This document shows, piece after piece, positions 15,238 to 23,479 of a stretch of 64,000 nt of DNA (its first letter is position 1; each line of letters starts with the position of its first letter). Position numbers and translations under genes: made by a program. A model generated the notes under the pieces. It did no database searches and was not told the DNA's origin. It saw only the letters and a program-made list of their open reading frames with translations. Source of the DNA: Collinsella sp. GTDB lineage: Bacteria; Actinomycetota; Coriobacteriia; Coriobacteriales; Coriobacteriaceae. Location: assembly GCA_019414245.1 (NCBI GenBank), contig DXMK01000007.1, positions 1 to 64,000 on the forward strand. Reading direction: 5' to 3'.

Positions 15238-15723
15238 TTGAGTAACAAGAAACTGCCCGAGAATGCAACCAAGACTGAAGGTGCTGAGCTCGCCCGCCGT
15301 GGAAGGGGCGAAATATCCACCGCAACGGCGGTGCCTCACGTGAGCTATGACGATCTGCGCCATGCCGATCGCATTGTCATTGACGGCCTTGAGGTTTTTG
15401 CCAACCATGGCGTGTATCCCGAGGAGAATGCGCTGGGTCAGAAGTTCATCGTTTCTCTGGTGCTCTATGCCGACCTGCGCGCGGCGGGGGAGCACGATAA
15501 CCTGGACGCCTCGATTGACTACGGCTCGGTGTGCCACGATGTCGATGGCTATCTGCGCGAGCACACGTTTAAGCTCATCGAGGCGGCAGCCGAGGGGACA
15601 GCCCAGATGCTGCTGCGCCGTTATCCCTCGCTGCTTGGTGTGCGCATAAAGCTCGATAAGCCGTGGGCTCCTGTTGGCCTGCCCCTGGCAAGCTGCGGCG
15701 TCGAGATCGAGCGCGTGCGCTAG
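15238..15723 (+). CDS. folB: Dihydroneopterin aldolase
   Basis: A 161-residue protein whose DHNA domain begins near residue 42 (DRIVIDGLEVFANHGVYPEE) and ends with LDKPWAPVGLPLASCGVEIER. It converts dihydroneopterin to the hydroxymethyl pterin plus glycolaldehyde. The catalytic Tyr/Glu region and the conserved Lys (KLDKPWAP) are present. TTG at 15238 is preceded by a strong GAAGGAG site, which gives a 40-residue polar N-terminal extension of unknown role. folK and folP are not adjacent. Confidence 0.9.
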   Translation: MSNKKLPENATKTEGAELARRGRGEISTATAVPHVSYDDLRHADRIVIDGLEVFANHGVYPEENALGQKFIVSLVLYADLRAAGEHDNLDASIDYGSVCHDVDGYLREHTFKLIEAAAEGTAQMLLRRYPSLLGVRIKLDKPWAPVGLPLASCGVEIERVR

Positions 15724-15729
15724 TCGACG

Positions 15730-16506
15730 CTAGAGCTTGTTGAGGGGTGGCTGCTTGAGCCGCTGAGACAGTGCTCTATTGTTGGGACAGTACGTGTCGA
15801 GCAGGGCGTGAAAGCGCTGATTGTGGCTCGGCTCGAGCAGATGGACGAGCTCGTGGGCGACAACCATGTCGAGGCATTCGACAGGGTAGGCGGCGAGCTC
15901 GCGCGCGATGCGAATGGCGCCGGTTTTGGGTGTGCAGGAGCCCCAACGCGTTTTCATGCTGCGCACGGAGACGCGGGCCACGGTGACGCTCATTGCGATT
16001 TCGTACGCGTGCACGATGTCGCGTAGCGCTGCGGTGACCTCGGACGCGTAGAGCTGGTCGATGTGGGCTTGGAGCTCGTCGGACGTTAGGCCGTCGAGGG
16101 TTGCGTGCCGCTTGGCCTGCGGGCCTTCGTCCGATTCATCGGTACCCATAAAACTTGCGAAGGTGGCCTGTTTGGGTCGCGGTGCGGGTGATGCAAAGTT
16201 GTGATCGAGTGCATCCTGTACCGTGATGGGCTTGCCCCAAAGTGCAATGATGGACGAGGGGCTGAGCGGCTCTCGTGCCGTCGCCTGACGTTGCTCGCGC
16301 TGGGCAAGTCGGCTGATAATCCAGGCGCTGTTGCGCTTCACAAACGCTTCGATACGCTCGCGGCTGGCGCCGATCGGTGCGCTGGCGTGGACCTCGCCGC
16401 TCGATGTGACGCGTAGGTTGAAGTTCTTGACGCGCTTTTTGGTAACGACGACGGGGATGGTCGTCCCATCCGGTCGGGATGCGGAAATCGTAAACTGCTG
16501 CGTCAA
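15730..16506 (-). CDS. YgjP-like (M48/DUF45) zinc metallopeptidase
   Basis: A protein of about 258 residues. The C-terminal half carries the zinc motif HELVHLLEPSHNQRFH, typical of YgjP/WLM peptidases; the N-terminal part is the VKNFNLRVTSSGEVHASAPIGASRERI region found in the family (read in pieces). TTG at 16506 is chosen because AAGGA lies 6 bp upstream. An ATG at 16539 would place the start inside the hairpin 16529-16564. The substrate is unknown. Its stop is 7 bp from the folB stop on the opposite strand. Confidence 0.75.
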   Translation of the reverse strand: MTQQFTISASRPDGTTIPVVVTKKRVKNFNLRVTSSGEVHASAPIGASRERIEAFVKRNSAWIISRLAQREQRQATAREPLSPSSIIALWGKPITVQDALDHNFASPAPRPKQATFASFMGTDESDEGPQAKRHATLDGLTSDELQAHIDQLYASEVTAALRDIVHAYEIAMSVTVARVSVRSMKTRWGSCTPKTGAIRIARELAAYPVECLDMVVAHELVHLLEPSHNQRFHALLDTYCPNNRALSQRLKQPPLNKL

Positions 16507-16528
16507 AAGCGGTCCTTCAGATCGGGGA

Positions 16529-16564
16529 CGGGCCGGCATGTCGACCGTTCGGCATGCCGGCCCG
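16529..16564 (-). terminator. Hairpin between dipeptidase and metallopeptidase genes
   Basis: CGGGCCGGCATG and CATGCCGGCCCG form a perfect 12-bp stem with a 12-base loop. It follows the dipeptidase stop on the minus strand. There is no U-tract, so termination may be partial. Confidence 0.5.
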
Positions 16565-16580
16565 CTCAAGGGGTGTGAAA

Positions 16581-17594
16581 TTAATAACGCTCGAAGAAGG
16601 CAAGCGCGTTGTCGCTGCAGAGCTTTTGCATCACGGTCTTGCCAAAATGCTTGGAAAGCATGTTCTGGAACTCGGGCATCTTGCTGGCATCGGAGAGGAA
16701 AGCGGGCACAGTGGCGCCGTCCCAGTCGCCGCCGAGCGCGATGACGTCCTCGCCGCCCAGGTCGAGCCAGTGCTCGATATGTGCCGCTAGCTGGTCGAAG
16801 GTGACGTCTGCGGCGGTCTTGTCGGTTGCGTCGTTGGAAAGGAACTCGCTGCAGTAGTTGAGGCCGACGATGCCACCCATGTCGCGAATGGCGCGGAACT
16901 GGTCGTCGGTAAGGTTGCGTTTGACGCCGCAAACCGCACGGGAGTTGGAGTGGCTGGCGACGAAGGGACGCGTGGCGTGGGCGACAACCTCGTCAAAGCA
17001 CTCATCGTTGAGGTGGGAGACATCAAGCACCATGCCGGCGTGCTCCATCTGCGTGAGCGCCTCGATGCCGGCGGCGGTGAGGCCGGCGTGGGTGTCGTGG
17101 CCGCTCGCGAGCGGTCCCTGCGCGTTCCAGCTGAGTGATGACATGAGTACGCCCAGGCTCTTGAGCACCTCGATCAGCGCGGGGTCCTCGGCAAAGAACG
17201 TGGCGTTTTCGATGGTGTGGATGCAAGCGACCTTGCCGTCCTTGAGCGCGGGGCGAATGTCTGCCGCGCTGCGTACGTTGACCATGCGGTCGTGATTGAG
17301 CATGGCCTGGCCGCTCATGTGCGCCATGATCTGCGCCTGGAAACGCGCTGCGTGGGCGGCGGGGATCTCGTCGGGGACAAACGTGGCGAAGCACTGTGCC
17401 CACGGCGTGTTGCCGATCTTTGCGAGCGAGATGGCGCAGGCGTTGCCCTCGATGAGGTCGAAATCTTGCGGATGCGTTTCGTCGCCGGGGAAATAACCGT
17501 CGGTGCCGGCGGTAAAGCGCAGGTCGAGATCGAGCGTGGCCCAGCCGATGCGGTCGGCGGTGTCGCAGTGTAGGTCAAATACGGGATATGCCAT
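16581..17594 (-). CDS. Membrane-dipeptidase family (M19) dipeptidase
   Basis: A 337-residue renal-dipeptidase-like enzyme (peptidase family M19) that hydrolyses dipeptides with a binuclear zinc centre. Visible ligands are FDLHCDT near the N-terminus (the HxD motif), the Glu region IHTIENATFF, LDVSHLND and FVASHSNSRAV. Length matches bacterial members. ATG 17594 is preceded by GGAGG. It appears to be a single-gene unit or co-transcribed with the downstream metallopeptidase. Confidence 0.9.
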   Translation of the reverse strand: MAYPVFDLHCDTADRIGWATLDLDLRFTAGTDGYFPGDETHPQDFDLIEGNACAISLAKIGNTPWAQCFATFVPDEIPAAHAARFQAQIMAHMSGQAMLNHDRMVNVRSAADIRPALKDGKVACIHTIENATFFAEDPALIEVLKSLGVLMSSLSWNAQGPLASGHDTHAGLTAAGIEALTQMEHAGMVLDVSHLNDECFDEVVAHATRPFVASHSNSRAVCGVKRNLTDDQFRAIRDMGGIVGLNYCSEFLSNDATDKTAADVTFDQLAAHIEHWLDLGGEDVIALGGDWDGATVPAFLSDASKMPEFQNMLSKHFGKTVMQKLCSDNALAFFERY

Positions 17595-17714
17595 GGTTCC
17601 TCCGGTTGCAGCGTTTCTTTGCAAACTGTCTTTGAATTGTATGACTAGGGTATAGTTAGCGCCATATGTTCACGGCGGCCCGCGTTGTGCGCCGCCCTTA
17701 TCACGGAGGTTACC

Positions 17715-18143
17715 ATGTCCAACCAGGGCAAGAAGGTCAAGACCCATTATCGCGGCACGCTCGACGACGGCACGCAGTTCGATAGCTCCTACGATCGCGG
17801 CGAGCCGCTGGAGTTCACCTGCGGCGCTGGTCAGATGATCAAGGGCTTCGACGCCGCCGTGGTCGACATGCAGGTGGGCGAGAAGAAGACCGTGCACATC
17901 CCGGCTGCCGATGCCTACGGCGAGCACAACCCCGAGATGGTTCTGACCTTCCCGGCCGAACAGGTTCCCAACATCGAGCAGATCGAGAAGGGCATGAAGC
18001 TTTTCCTGTCCACGCCGAGCGGTATGCCCGTTCCCGCCGTGGTCATCGACGTAACGCCCGAGGCTGTGACGCTCGACGCCAACCACGAGCTGGCCGGCAA
18101 GGACCTCAACTTTGATATCGAGCTCGTTGAGGTCGAGGGTTAG
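17715..18143 (+). CDS. FKBP-type peptidyl-prolyl isomerase, SlyD-like
   Basis: A 142-residue cytosolic FKBP with the inserted-in-flap chaperone domain typical of SlyD (approximately residues 65-120) and the family ending LDANHELAGKDLNFDIELV. It catalyses proline cis-trans isomerisation and acts as a chaperone. The C-terminal His/Cys-rich metal tail of E. coli SlyD is absent. ATG 17715 follows CGGAGG. Only 3 bp separate it from the UreE-like gene. SlyD has known roles in nickel delivery, so the pairing is suggestive. Confidence 0.9.
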   Translation: MSNQGKKVKTHYRGTLDDGTQFDSSYDRGEPLEFTCGAGQMIKGFDAAVVDMQVGEKKTVHIPAADAYGEHNPEMVLTFPAEQVPNIEQIEKGMKLFLSTPSGMPVPAVVIDVTPEAVTLDANHELAGKDLNFDIELVEVEG

Positions 18144-18146
18144 AGT

Positions 18147-18725
18147 ATGCCTGAACGCTTGGTTTCGACGACATGCTTGGGAAATCTCAACGATCCGTCC
18201 TATGAACTCCTGCTTCGCCGGAAGTTGGGCGGCGTCTTTGAAGTTGATGAGCTACTGTTCGATTGGGACCGGGCTGATGTATGCGCGTTTGCGGGCGTGA
18301 CGGAGCTGGGGCGCACGATCGATGTTCGGCTGGATGCTGCCGACGGCGGTCGTCTTGCCGATGGCGACGTGCTCGCCATCGACCGTTCGGGCATGGAGCC
18401 CGTGGCGGTTGTCGTGCGCCTGCGCAGCGCCGAGGTTTATTTGGTCGAAGTCGACCGCATGGATCCGATTGCGCTCGCGCATGCGTGCTGGGAGATCGGC
18501 AATATGCACGCGCCGCTTTTCCGAGGCGATTCGGACGAGCATACCGTGCGCATGTATACGCCGGTGCAGCCTGTTTTGGGCCGCATGCTCCGGGGCGTCG
18601 AGGGTGTTCGGCTCTCGGTGGTTACCCGTGAACTCGATGCGGACCGGCGCTTTGCATCGAGTGCGGCGGAGGCCGTCGTGAGCATGGCTCCCGACTTTAC
18701 CATCGTAAAAAAGACGCGCGGCTAA
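18147..18725 (+). CDS. UreE-like nickel metallochaperone (orphan)
   Basis: A 192-residue protein. The middle resembles the UreE N-terminal fold (LADGDVLAID), and the hallmark metal site region follows: MDPIALAHACWEIGNMHAPLF aligns in order with the UreE block ending GNRHxPLQ (read in two pieces), keeping the histidine that binds nickel between dimer halves. A His-rich tail is lacking. No urease structural or accessory genes are nearby. It is translationally coupled to the SlyD-like gene (3-bp gap). A nickel chaperone for another enzyme is my inference. Confidence 0.68.
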   Translation: MPERLVSTTCLGNLNDPSYELLLRRKLGGVFEVDELLFDWDRADVCAFAGVTELGRTIDVRLDAADGGRLADGDVLAIDRSGMEPVAVVVRLRSAEVYLVEVDRMDPIALAHACWEIGNMHAPLFRGDSDEHTVRMYTPVQPVLGRMLRGVEGVRLSVVTRELDADRRFASSAAEAVVSMAPDFTIVKKTRG

Positions 18726-18807
18726 GCGCGTATATACGCAAGGCGGGCTTTGAGGGGCGACCAATCAAGGTCCGTCTTGCTGTTGATAGGAGGCTTTGGG
18801 GAAGCAT

Positions 18808-19605
18808 ATGGGTCTTGAGGGAATCAAGCTGATTGCATGCGATTTGGACGGCACGTTGCTGCATCCGGGGGAGCGCGAGCCGCGTTCCGAGGCCTTTGAA
18901 CTCATCGATGATCTGCATCGTCGCGGTATCGTGTTTATGCCGGCGAGCGGCCGTCAATATGCGAGCTTGCGCTACCTGTTTGCCCCGGTGGCCGATGAGC
19001 TCACCTATGTATGCGAAAACGGAGCCCTGGTGATGAGCGAGGGGAGTGCCGTTGTCAAGCGCTCTATGGAGCGTGACCTGGCGATGGATATCGCGAATGC
19101 CGTGGTCGCCTACCCCCATGCCGACGTTACCCTTTCCTGCGAGGGGCACCTCTACACCATAAGCGGCAACGATGCGTTCGTCGACCATTTGCGCTATGAG
19201 GTCCACTGCGATGTGGCGGTGGTCGGCCGTCCCGAGGACATCGACGAGGACGTCATTAAGATTGCCTTCCAGATGCCCGAGGTGGATCAGCCGGCGGCCC
19301 TGGAGTATTTCGAGCGCCTCTTTAGCGACCGTGTTGACGTGATGACGTCGGGAACCGAATGGACGGACTTTATCGGCTTTGGTTCGGGTAAGGGTTCCGC
19401 GCTTGCCGATTACGGTCGTGCCCTGGGTATTTCGCCCGATGAGATGATGGCGTTTGGCGATAACGAAAACGACCGCGACATGCTCAACGTAGTGGGCCAT
19501 CCTTATCTAATGGAGAGCTGCAATCCCTCTATGCGTGGCATCAACGACCACGTCCGCTACGTGCGCACGGTCGAAGAGGAGCTGCGCCGTCTGCTCGCCG
19601 AGTAG
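18808..19605 (+). CDS. HAD-superfamily Cof-type phosphatase
   Basis: A 265-residue haloacid-dehalogenase hydrolase of the Cof/YbjI type. Motif I is IACDLDGTLL with the Asp nucleophile, motif II is MPASGRQY, and motif III/IV is MAFGDNENDRDML near the C-terminus. The type IIB cap lies between. Such enzymes dephosphorylate sugar phosphates, flavin or pyridoxal phosphates with low specificity. The start is uncertain: ATG 18808 has GGGGAAG close by, while AGGAGG (18788) is spaced better for neither ATG nor the TTG at 18796. Confidence 0.85.
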   Translation: MGLEGIKLIACDLDGTLLHPGEREPRSEAFELIDDLHRRGIVFMPASGRQYASLRYLFAPVADELTYVCENGALVMSEGSAVVKRSMERDLAMDIANAVVAYPHADVTLSCEGHLYTISGNDAFVDHLRYEVHCDVAVVGRPEDIDEDVIKIAFQMPEVDQPAALEYFERLFSDRVDVMTSGTEWTDFIGFGSGKGSALADYGRALGISPDEMMAFGDNENDRDMLNVVGHPYLMESCNPSMRGINDHVRYVRTVEEELRRLLAE

Positions 19606-19681
19606 GTTTTCGGGACATACCTAGAAATCTATTTTTTGCTGCAAAGTGCGAAAAGGTGGATTTAAGGCATGTTCCAAACAT

Positions 19682-20062
19682 TTACCGGCAGTCGGGGCAG
19701 AGACCCTCGAAGATGGTGTAGTGCGACGTGACGTGCCAGCCGATTTGCTCGGACGCCTTGGCGTCGATCTGGGCATCGAAGGGGAGCGGTACGTCGATGA
19801 CGCGGCTGCACGAGGTGCAGATGATATGTGCGTGCGGCTCGATGGTGCGATCGAAGCGACTTCCGCCCGGCGTCTTGATGGAGAGAATCTCGCCGGCGTC
19901 GGCCAAGAGATTGAGGTTGCGGTAGACCGTACCGCGGCTGATTTTGTCATCCTGCGCGCGCACGACGTTGTAGATTTCGTCGGCGGTGGGATGGTTATAG
20001 CTTTGGCGCACGGCGTCAAGAACCAACTTTCGCTGCCTGGTATTCCTTCTTTGCACCGCCAT
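19682..20062 (-). CDS. Fur-family regulator (PerR/Fur type)
   Basis: A 126-residue Fur-family metalloregulator: winged helix (HPTADEIYNVVR ... ISRGTVYRNLNLLADAGE), metal ligands in DRTIEPHAHIICTSC and the second zinc pair CPDC at the C-terminus. The two CxxC pairs give a structural zinc site as in PerR or Fur. The Asp/His pattern (F-D-R at the third strand) slightly favours PerR, but this is not secure. It is the last gene of a minus-strand run (oxidoreductase, acylphosphatase, Fur). Confidence 0.88.
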   Translation of the reverse strand: MAVQRRNTRQRKLVLDAVRQSYNHPTADEIYNVVRAQDDKISRGTVYRNLNLLADAGEILSIKTPGGSRFDRTIEPHAHIICTSCSRVIDVPLPFDAQIDAKASEQIGWHVTSHYTIFEGLCPDCR

Positions 20063-20123
20063 GCGCCTCGCCTCTTTTCTATCAACGGTCGTAGGTAAAT
20101 GATACCGTATTTAGCACACAATA

Positions 20124-20534
20124 CTAATAACGAGGCGTGAAACCGTCTTCATTGGCAAGTGGGGCTCGGGCCTGGGCGTCTACGAGGCGAAAACGCGTAC
20201 CCATGCGCTCATAGGAGGCATGAAGCGCCTCGAGATGAGACAGGATGTTTGCCGGAGCTCCCTGTATCTCCATCTCGACTGACCCGTCTTCCATGTTACT
20301 CACCCAGCCGGTGAGTGCGCGTGCCTGTGCGAGGTTGGTGTTGGTAAAGCGAAAACCAACGCCTTGGACTTGCCCCTCCCAGCGTAGGAAATAGCGCAGG
20401 GGAGTGTCTTGAGTGGCCTCGTCGCTTGCGAGCACAGTAAGCCTGCGGCGCAGCTCGAGCTCGACGTTTGATGGTTTTTGAGGCTCTCGACTGTCGCCGG
20501 TGACGCTGGAGAAGAACGTTTCGAAGAAGCCCAT
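20124..20534 (-). CDS. Acylphosphatase domain protein
   Basis: A 136-residue protein whose C-terminal 90 residues are an acylphosphatase domain. The phosphate-binding loop GQVQGVGFRF holds the catalytic Arg, and TGWVSNMEDGSVEMEIQG the catalytic Asn. The N-terminal 45 residues are an unusual polar extension. Acylphosphatases hydrolyse carboxyl-phosphate bonds such as acetyl-phosphate. It starts 2 bp after the upstream oxidoreductase stop, so it is co-translated. Confidence 0.85.
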   Translation of the reverse strand: MGFFETFFSSVTGDSREPQKPSNVELELRRRLTVLASDEATQDTPLRYFLRWEGQVQGVGFRFTNTNLAQARALTGWVSNMEDGSVEMEIQGAPANILSHLEALHASYERMGTRFRLVDAQARAPLANEDGFTPRY

Positions 20535-20536
20535 CG

Positions 20537-21643
20537 CTAGGCCTGCTTGACTGAATCAGCGGGAAAGGTAATGCCGGCCTGCTGGCGCACGGCATCCATG
20601 ATACGCAGCGAGACAAGCGTGACATCGCGATAGTGGCCAAGCTCGTGACGCCCCGCCGGGGTCTCCCAAATCTCTTCCTTAACGTTATCGATGCCGCCGA
20701 TGGCGGTGATAAAGTCCGCGAGCTCGTACTCCATGGTGTTGCTCGATTTGGGAAGGTCGAGCGCGCGTCCGTTGTCGCCTTGCTCGCGCGGCGCCTCGGT
20801 CGCCGATCCGCGCACGACGTCGCCGCGATAATCGATGCGTACGTTGCGGGGCGTGGACAGATGGTCAATCTGGATAGTGCCACGCTCGCCTTCGATTTGC
20901 GAGGGCAGCAGGTCGTTGGTGATCTTTGAATGCGCAAGTTCGACGGAGATGCGGCCTCCGCCATAGCTGGCGAGAATGGAGCCGCAACCGTCGATGGGGC
21001 CATGGGTGAGCTCTTGCGTTGAAGGATCGAGCAGCGTGGTCATGCTGGTGAGACCGGAGGGCATGCCGAAGATCTCGACCATGGGCTCGACGGTATAGAC
21101 GCCGATGTCCATGAGGGAGCCCGAGGCCATGTGGCAGTCGAAGATATTGGTGGCGCGCCCCACGAGAACCTCGTTGTAGCGCGAAGAATACTTGCCAAAG
21201 CGCAATGAGGCGCGGCGGATGGGGGCGATCTCGCCCAGAGCGTCCTCAATGGCGTGGAAAGCGGGATCGTGAAGCGGGCGCATGGCCTCGAGGGCTACGA
21301 CGCCCGCCGCCTCGGCTGCGCGAAAGACCTCGAGCGCCTGCGCCTCGGTGGCACAAAAGGGCTTTTCGACGATAACGTGCTTGCCACCGGCGATGCAGAC
21401 AAGGGCCTGCTCGTAGTGAAGTGCGTTAGGGCTGCCGATATAGACGGCGTCGACGTCGGCAGCTGCCGCGAGCTCATCGAGTGAAGTAAAGTTTCGCTCG
21501 CCACCGCGCTCGGCGGTAAAGGCGGCACCGCGATTGGCATCGCGTGAAAGCGTGCCCACAAACGCGGCTTGGTCGTTGGCGTTGACGACTTGGATAAAGT
21601 CGTCGGTGATCATGGATGTGCCGATGGTCGCGATGCGCAGCAT
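20537..21643 (-). CDS. Gfo/Idh/MocA-family oxidoreductase
   Basis: A 368-residue NAD(P)-dependent oxidoreductase. It has an N-terminal Rossmann fold (MLRIATIGTSMITDDF), the family motif VIVEKPFCAT around residue 95 and a C-terminal alpha/beta substrate domain. The usual catalytic Lys of E-K-P is present. ATG 21643 is preceded by AAGGGGG. Upstream in the same direction is RNase H, and downstream an acylphosphatase. The substrate (a sugar or inositol-like polyol) cannot be assigned. Confidence 0.87.
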   Translation of the reverse strand: MLRIATIGTSMITDDFIQVVNANDQAAFVGTLSRDANRGAAFTAERGGERNFTSLDELAAAADVDAVYIGSPNALHYEQALVCIAGGKHVIVEKPFCATEAQALEVFRAAEAAGVVALEAMRPLHDPAFHAIEDALGEIAPIRRASLRFGKYSSRYNEVLVGRATNIFDCHMASGSLMDIGVYTVEPMVEIFGMPSGLTSMTTLLDPSTQELTHGPIDGCGSILASYGGGRISVELAHSKITNDLLPSQIEGERGTIQIDHLSTPRNVRIDYRGDVVRGSATEAPREQGDNGRALDLPKSSNTMEYELADFITAIGGIDNVKEEIWETPAGRHELGHYRDVTLVSLRIMDAVRQQAGITFPADSVKQA

Positions 21644-21716
21644 ACGTCCCCCTTGCGTTGTTTGGCCTACAGGATGAGTGTAGCGCGTGGGGATATAAAG
21701 CTGCGCGAAAACGCTA

Positions 21717-22202
21717 TTACAGGTCGCTCTCGTTAAAGCCGGCGTCGATATCGAGGTTGCTGCCGTCGGCCGCCGTGGTGGCGAGCTCATCGCAGCGCTC
21801 GTTGAGCTCGTGACCGGCGTGACCCTTAACCCAGATGAAATCAACCTTGTGCTTGCTTTTGGCGGTGAGTAGGCGCTCCCACAGGTCGCGGTTCTTGACG
21901 GGTTGCTTGTTGGCGGTTTTCCATCCGCGCTTTTTCCAGCCGTCGATCCAGTGCTTGTTAAAGGCGTTGACGACATACTGCGAATCGGAATGGACTTCGA
22001 CCTCGCAAGGGCGGTTGAGCGCCTCGAGCGCCACGATGACCGCCATGAGTTCCATGCGGTTGTTGGTGGTCTTGGCATAGCCGCGCGAAAGCTCGGAGGT
22101 GAAGGTCTTGCCGGCGGGGTTGGTGTATTTGAGCACGGCGCCGTAGCCGCCGCGTCCCGGATTTGATCGGGCCGAGCCGTCGGTATAGATGATGACCTTC
22201 AC
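21717..22202 (-). CDS. rnhA: Ribonuclease HI
   Basis: A 161-residue RNase HI that cuts the RNA strand of RNA-DNA hybrids. The catalytic carboxylates are in IIYTDGSARSNPG (Asp), NNRMELMAVI (Glu), VEVHSDSQYVV (Asp) and NERCDELA (Asp), with the basic handle KKRGWKTANKQPVKN between. The reading starts at GTG 22202, 5 bp after AAGGA; no ATG fits. Confidence 0.95.
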   Translation of the reverse strand: MKVIIYTDGSARSNPGRGGYGAVLKYTNPAGKTFTSELSRGYAKTTNNRMELMAVIVALEALNRPCEVEVHSDSQYVVNAFNKHWIDGWKKRGWKTANKQPVKNRDLWERLLTAKSKHKVDFIWVKGHAGHELNERCDELATTAADGSNLDIDAGFNESDL

Positions 22203-22301
22203 GGGCTTCCTTTCGTTGGGTACGTTTCGTGTGAGTGACCATTGTAGCGCCATGCCCGCCGGGGGCCAGCAATCTACGATTTCTACCCCGTCTTCGAACT
22301 G

Positions 22302-23204
22302 TTAGTTGGCATGGATGATGCGGTTGAGCTCGTCGAGGTATTGCTGCAAGAGGAGAGAGGGCTTGCGCTCGTCGTGCATGATGTAGCCAACGTGCATCGT
22401 TGGGGCGTCTGCTAGCGGGATCGATGCCATGCCCCATTGCATTTCATTGGAGAGGACACCGGTCGACAGGGTGTAACCGTTCGACGTGATAAGTAAGTTA
22501 GTAAGTGTTCCGCGGTCCGAGATTCGTATGTTGCGGTCGCAAGGGATATAGCTAAAAGGTTCCTCGGCGTAATAGAAGGAGTTTGAGGTTCCCTGCTCAA
22601 AGCTGTAGCGCGTATAGGGCGTGAGGTCGGCAAGGGACAGCTGCGGGCGGCGTGCGAGCGGGTGGCGCTCGCTAACGAAGACGTGGACCGTCGCGTCGAA
22701 TAGGGGATGGAAGCTTGCGCGGGCATCGGCGAAGGCCTTCTGCAGAACGCGGGCGTTAAAGTCATCCAGATACAGAATGCCGATATCGCTGCGAAACGCA
22801 CGGACGTCATCGATGATCTGCGATGTGGTGGTCTCGCGCATGATGAACTCGAACTTGCTGTCGCGGCAGCGCTCGACTACGTTGACAAAGGCCTCGACCG
22901 AAAAGGCGTAGTGCTGGGCGGAAATGGCGAGGCGGGCTTGCGGGGTGCCACCGTCCTCGTAGCGTGCCTCGAGCATGTCGGCCTGCTCTACGACCTGGCG
23001 CGCATAGCCCAAAAGCTCGGTGCCGTCGTTGGTGAGCGTGACGCCGCGGCTGGAGCGCGTAAAGATCTCCAGATGGAGCTCTTGTTCTAGGCTTTTGACG
23101 GCGTTTGAGATGTTGGACTGAGCGGTATAGAGGCGCTGAGCTGCGGCGTTGATTGAGCCGGACTCTGCCACGGCGATAAGAAAACGAAGCTGCTGGAGTG
23201 TCAT
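22302..23204 (-). CDS. LysR-family transcriptional regulator
   Basis: A 300-residue LysR-type regulator. The N-terminal winged HTH (MTLQQLRFLIAVAESGSINAAAQRL) is followed by a periplasmic-binding-like effector domain. It is divergent from the O-acetylhomocysteine sulfhydrylase gene, with 275 bp between the starts. This arrangement is typical of CysB/CbL-type control of sulfur amino-acid genes, so it is the likely regulator of that gene and of itself. Confidence 0.9.
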   Translation of the reverse strand: MTLQQLRFLIAVAESGSINAAAQRLYTAQSNISNAVKSLEQELHLEIFTRSSRGVTLTNDGTELLGYARQVVEQADMLEARYEDGGTPQARLAISAQHYAFSVEAFVNVVERCRDSKFEFIMRETTTSQIIDDVRAFRSDIGILYLDDFNARVLQKAFADARASFHPLFDATVHVFVSERHPLARRPQLSLADLTPYTRYSFEQGTSNSFYYAEEPFSYIPCDRNIRISDRGTLTNLLITSNGYTLSTGVLSNEMQWGMASIPLADAPTMHVGYIMHDERKPSLLLQQYLDELNRIIHAN

Positions 23205-23363
23205 CGGTGCCCGTCCTTTCGATAGATATCTAAAAAACCGATAACAGGTTAGCGCTTTTAAGTGATTGACCGAGCGAAACAATGCTCGTACTATTCAAAA
23301 CACACAAAGGCGGTAGGTAATTAAGCCGACCACGGAACCGGGATGTCAAAAGGAGGACCGCAT

Positions 23364-23417
23364 ATGAACTGCTTACCAAGACGAATGCCGGGCTCCTGTT
23401 TGCGCCCGTCGGCGTGA
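23364..23417 (+). CDS. Possible leader peptide (17 residues)
   Basis: A short ORF (MNCLPRRMPGSCLRPSA) starts at ATG 23364 behind an excellent AAGGAGG site (23349-23355). It ends 62 bp before the sulfhydrylase start. It contains two Cys and two Met codons, which would suit ribosome-mediated sensing of sulfur amino acids. I could not draw clear alternative terminator/antiterminator hairpins, so this remains a candidate. Confidence 0.45.
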   Translation: MNCLPRRMPGSCLRPSA

Positions 23418-23479
23418 TCAGGAGACAGCGACTTACTTCTCTCTTATTTATTTACTTTCGTTCGATCAAGGAGATCATC

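Noticed and set aside
23205..23479. A SAM or cobalamin riboswitch before the sulfhydrylase gene
   Set aside because: I looked for SAM-I, SAM-II and SAM-IV core sequences and found none; the leader-peptide reading fits better.
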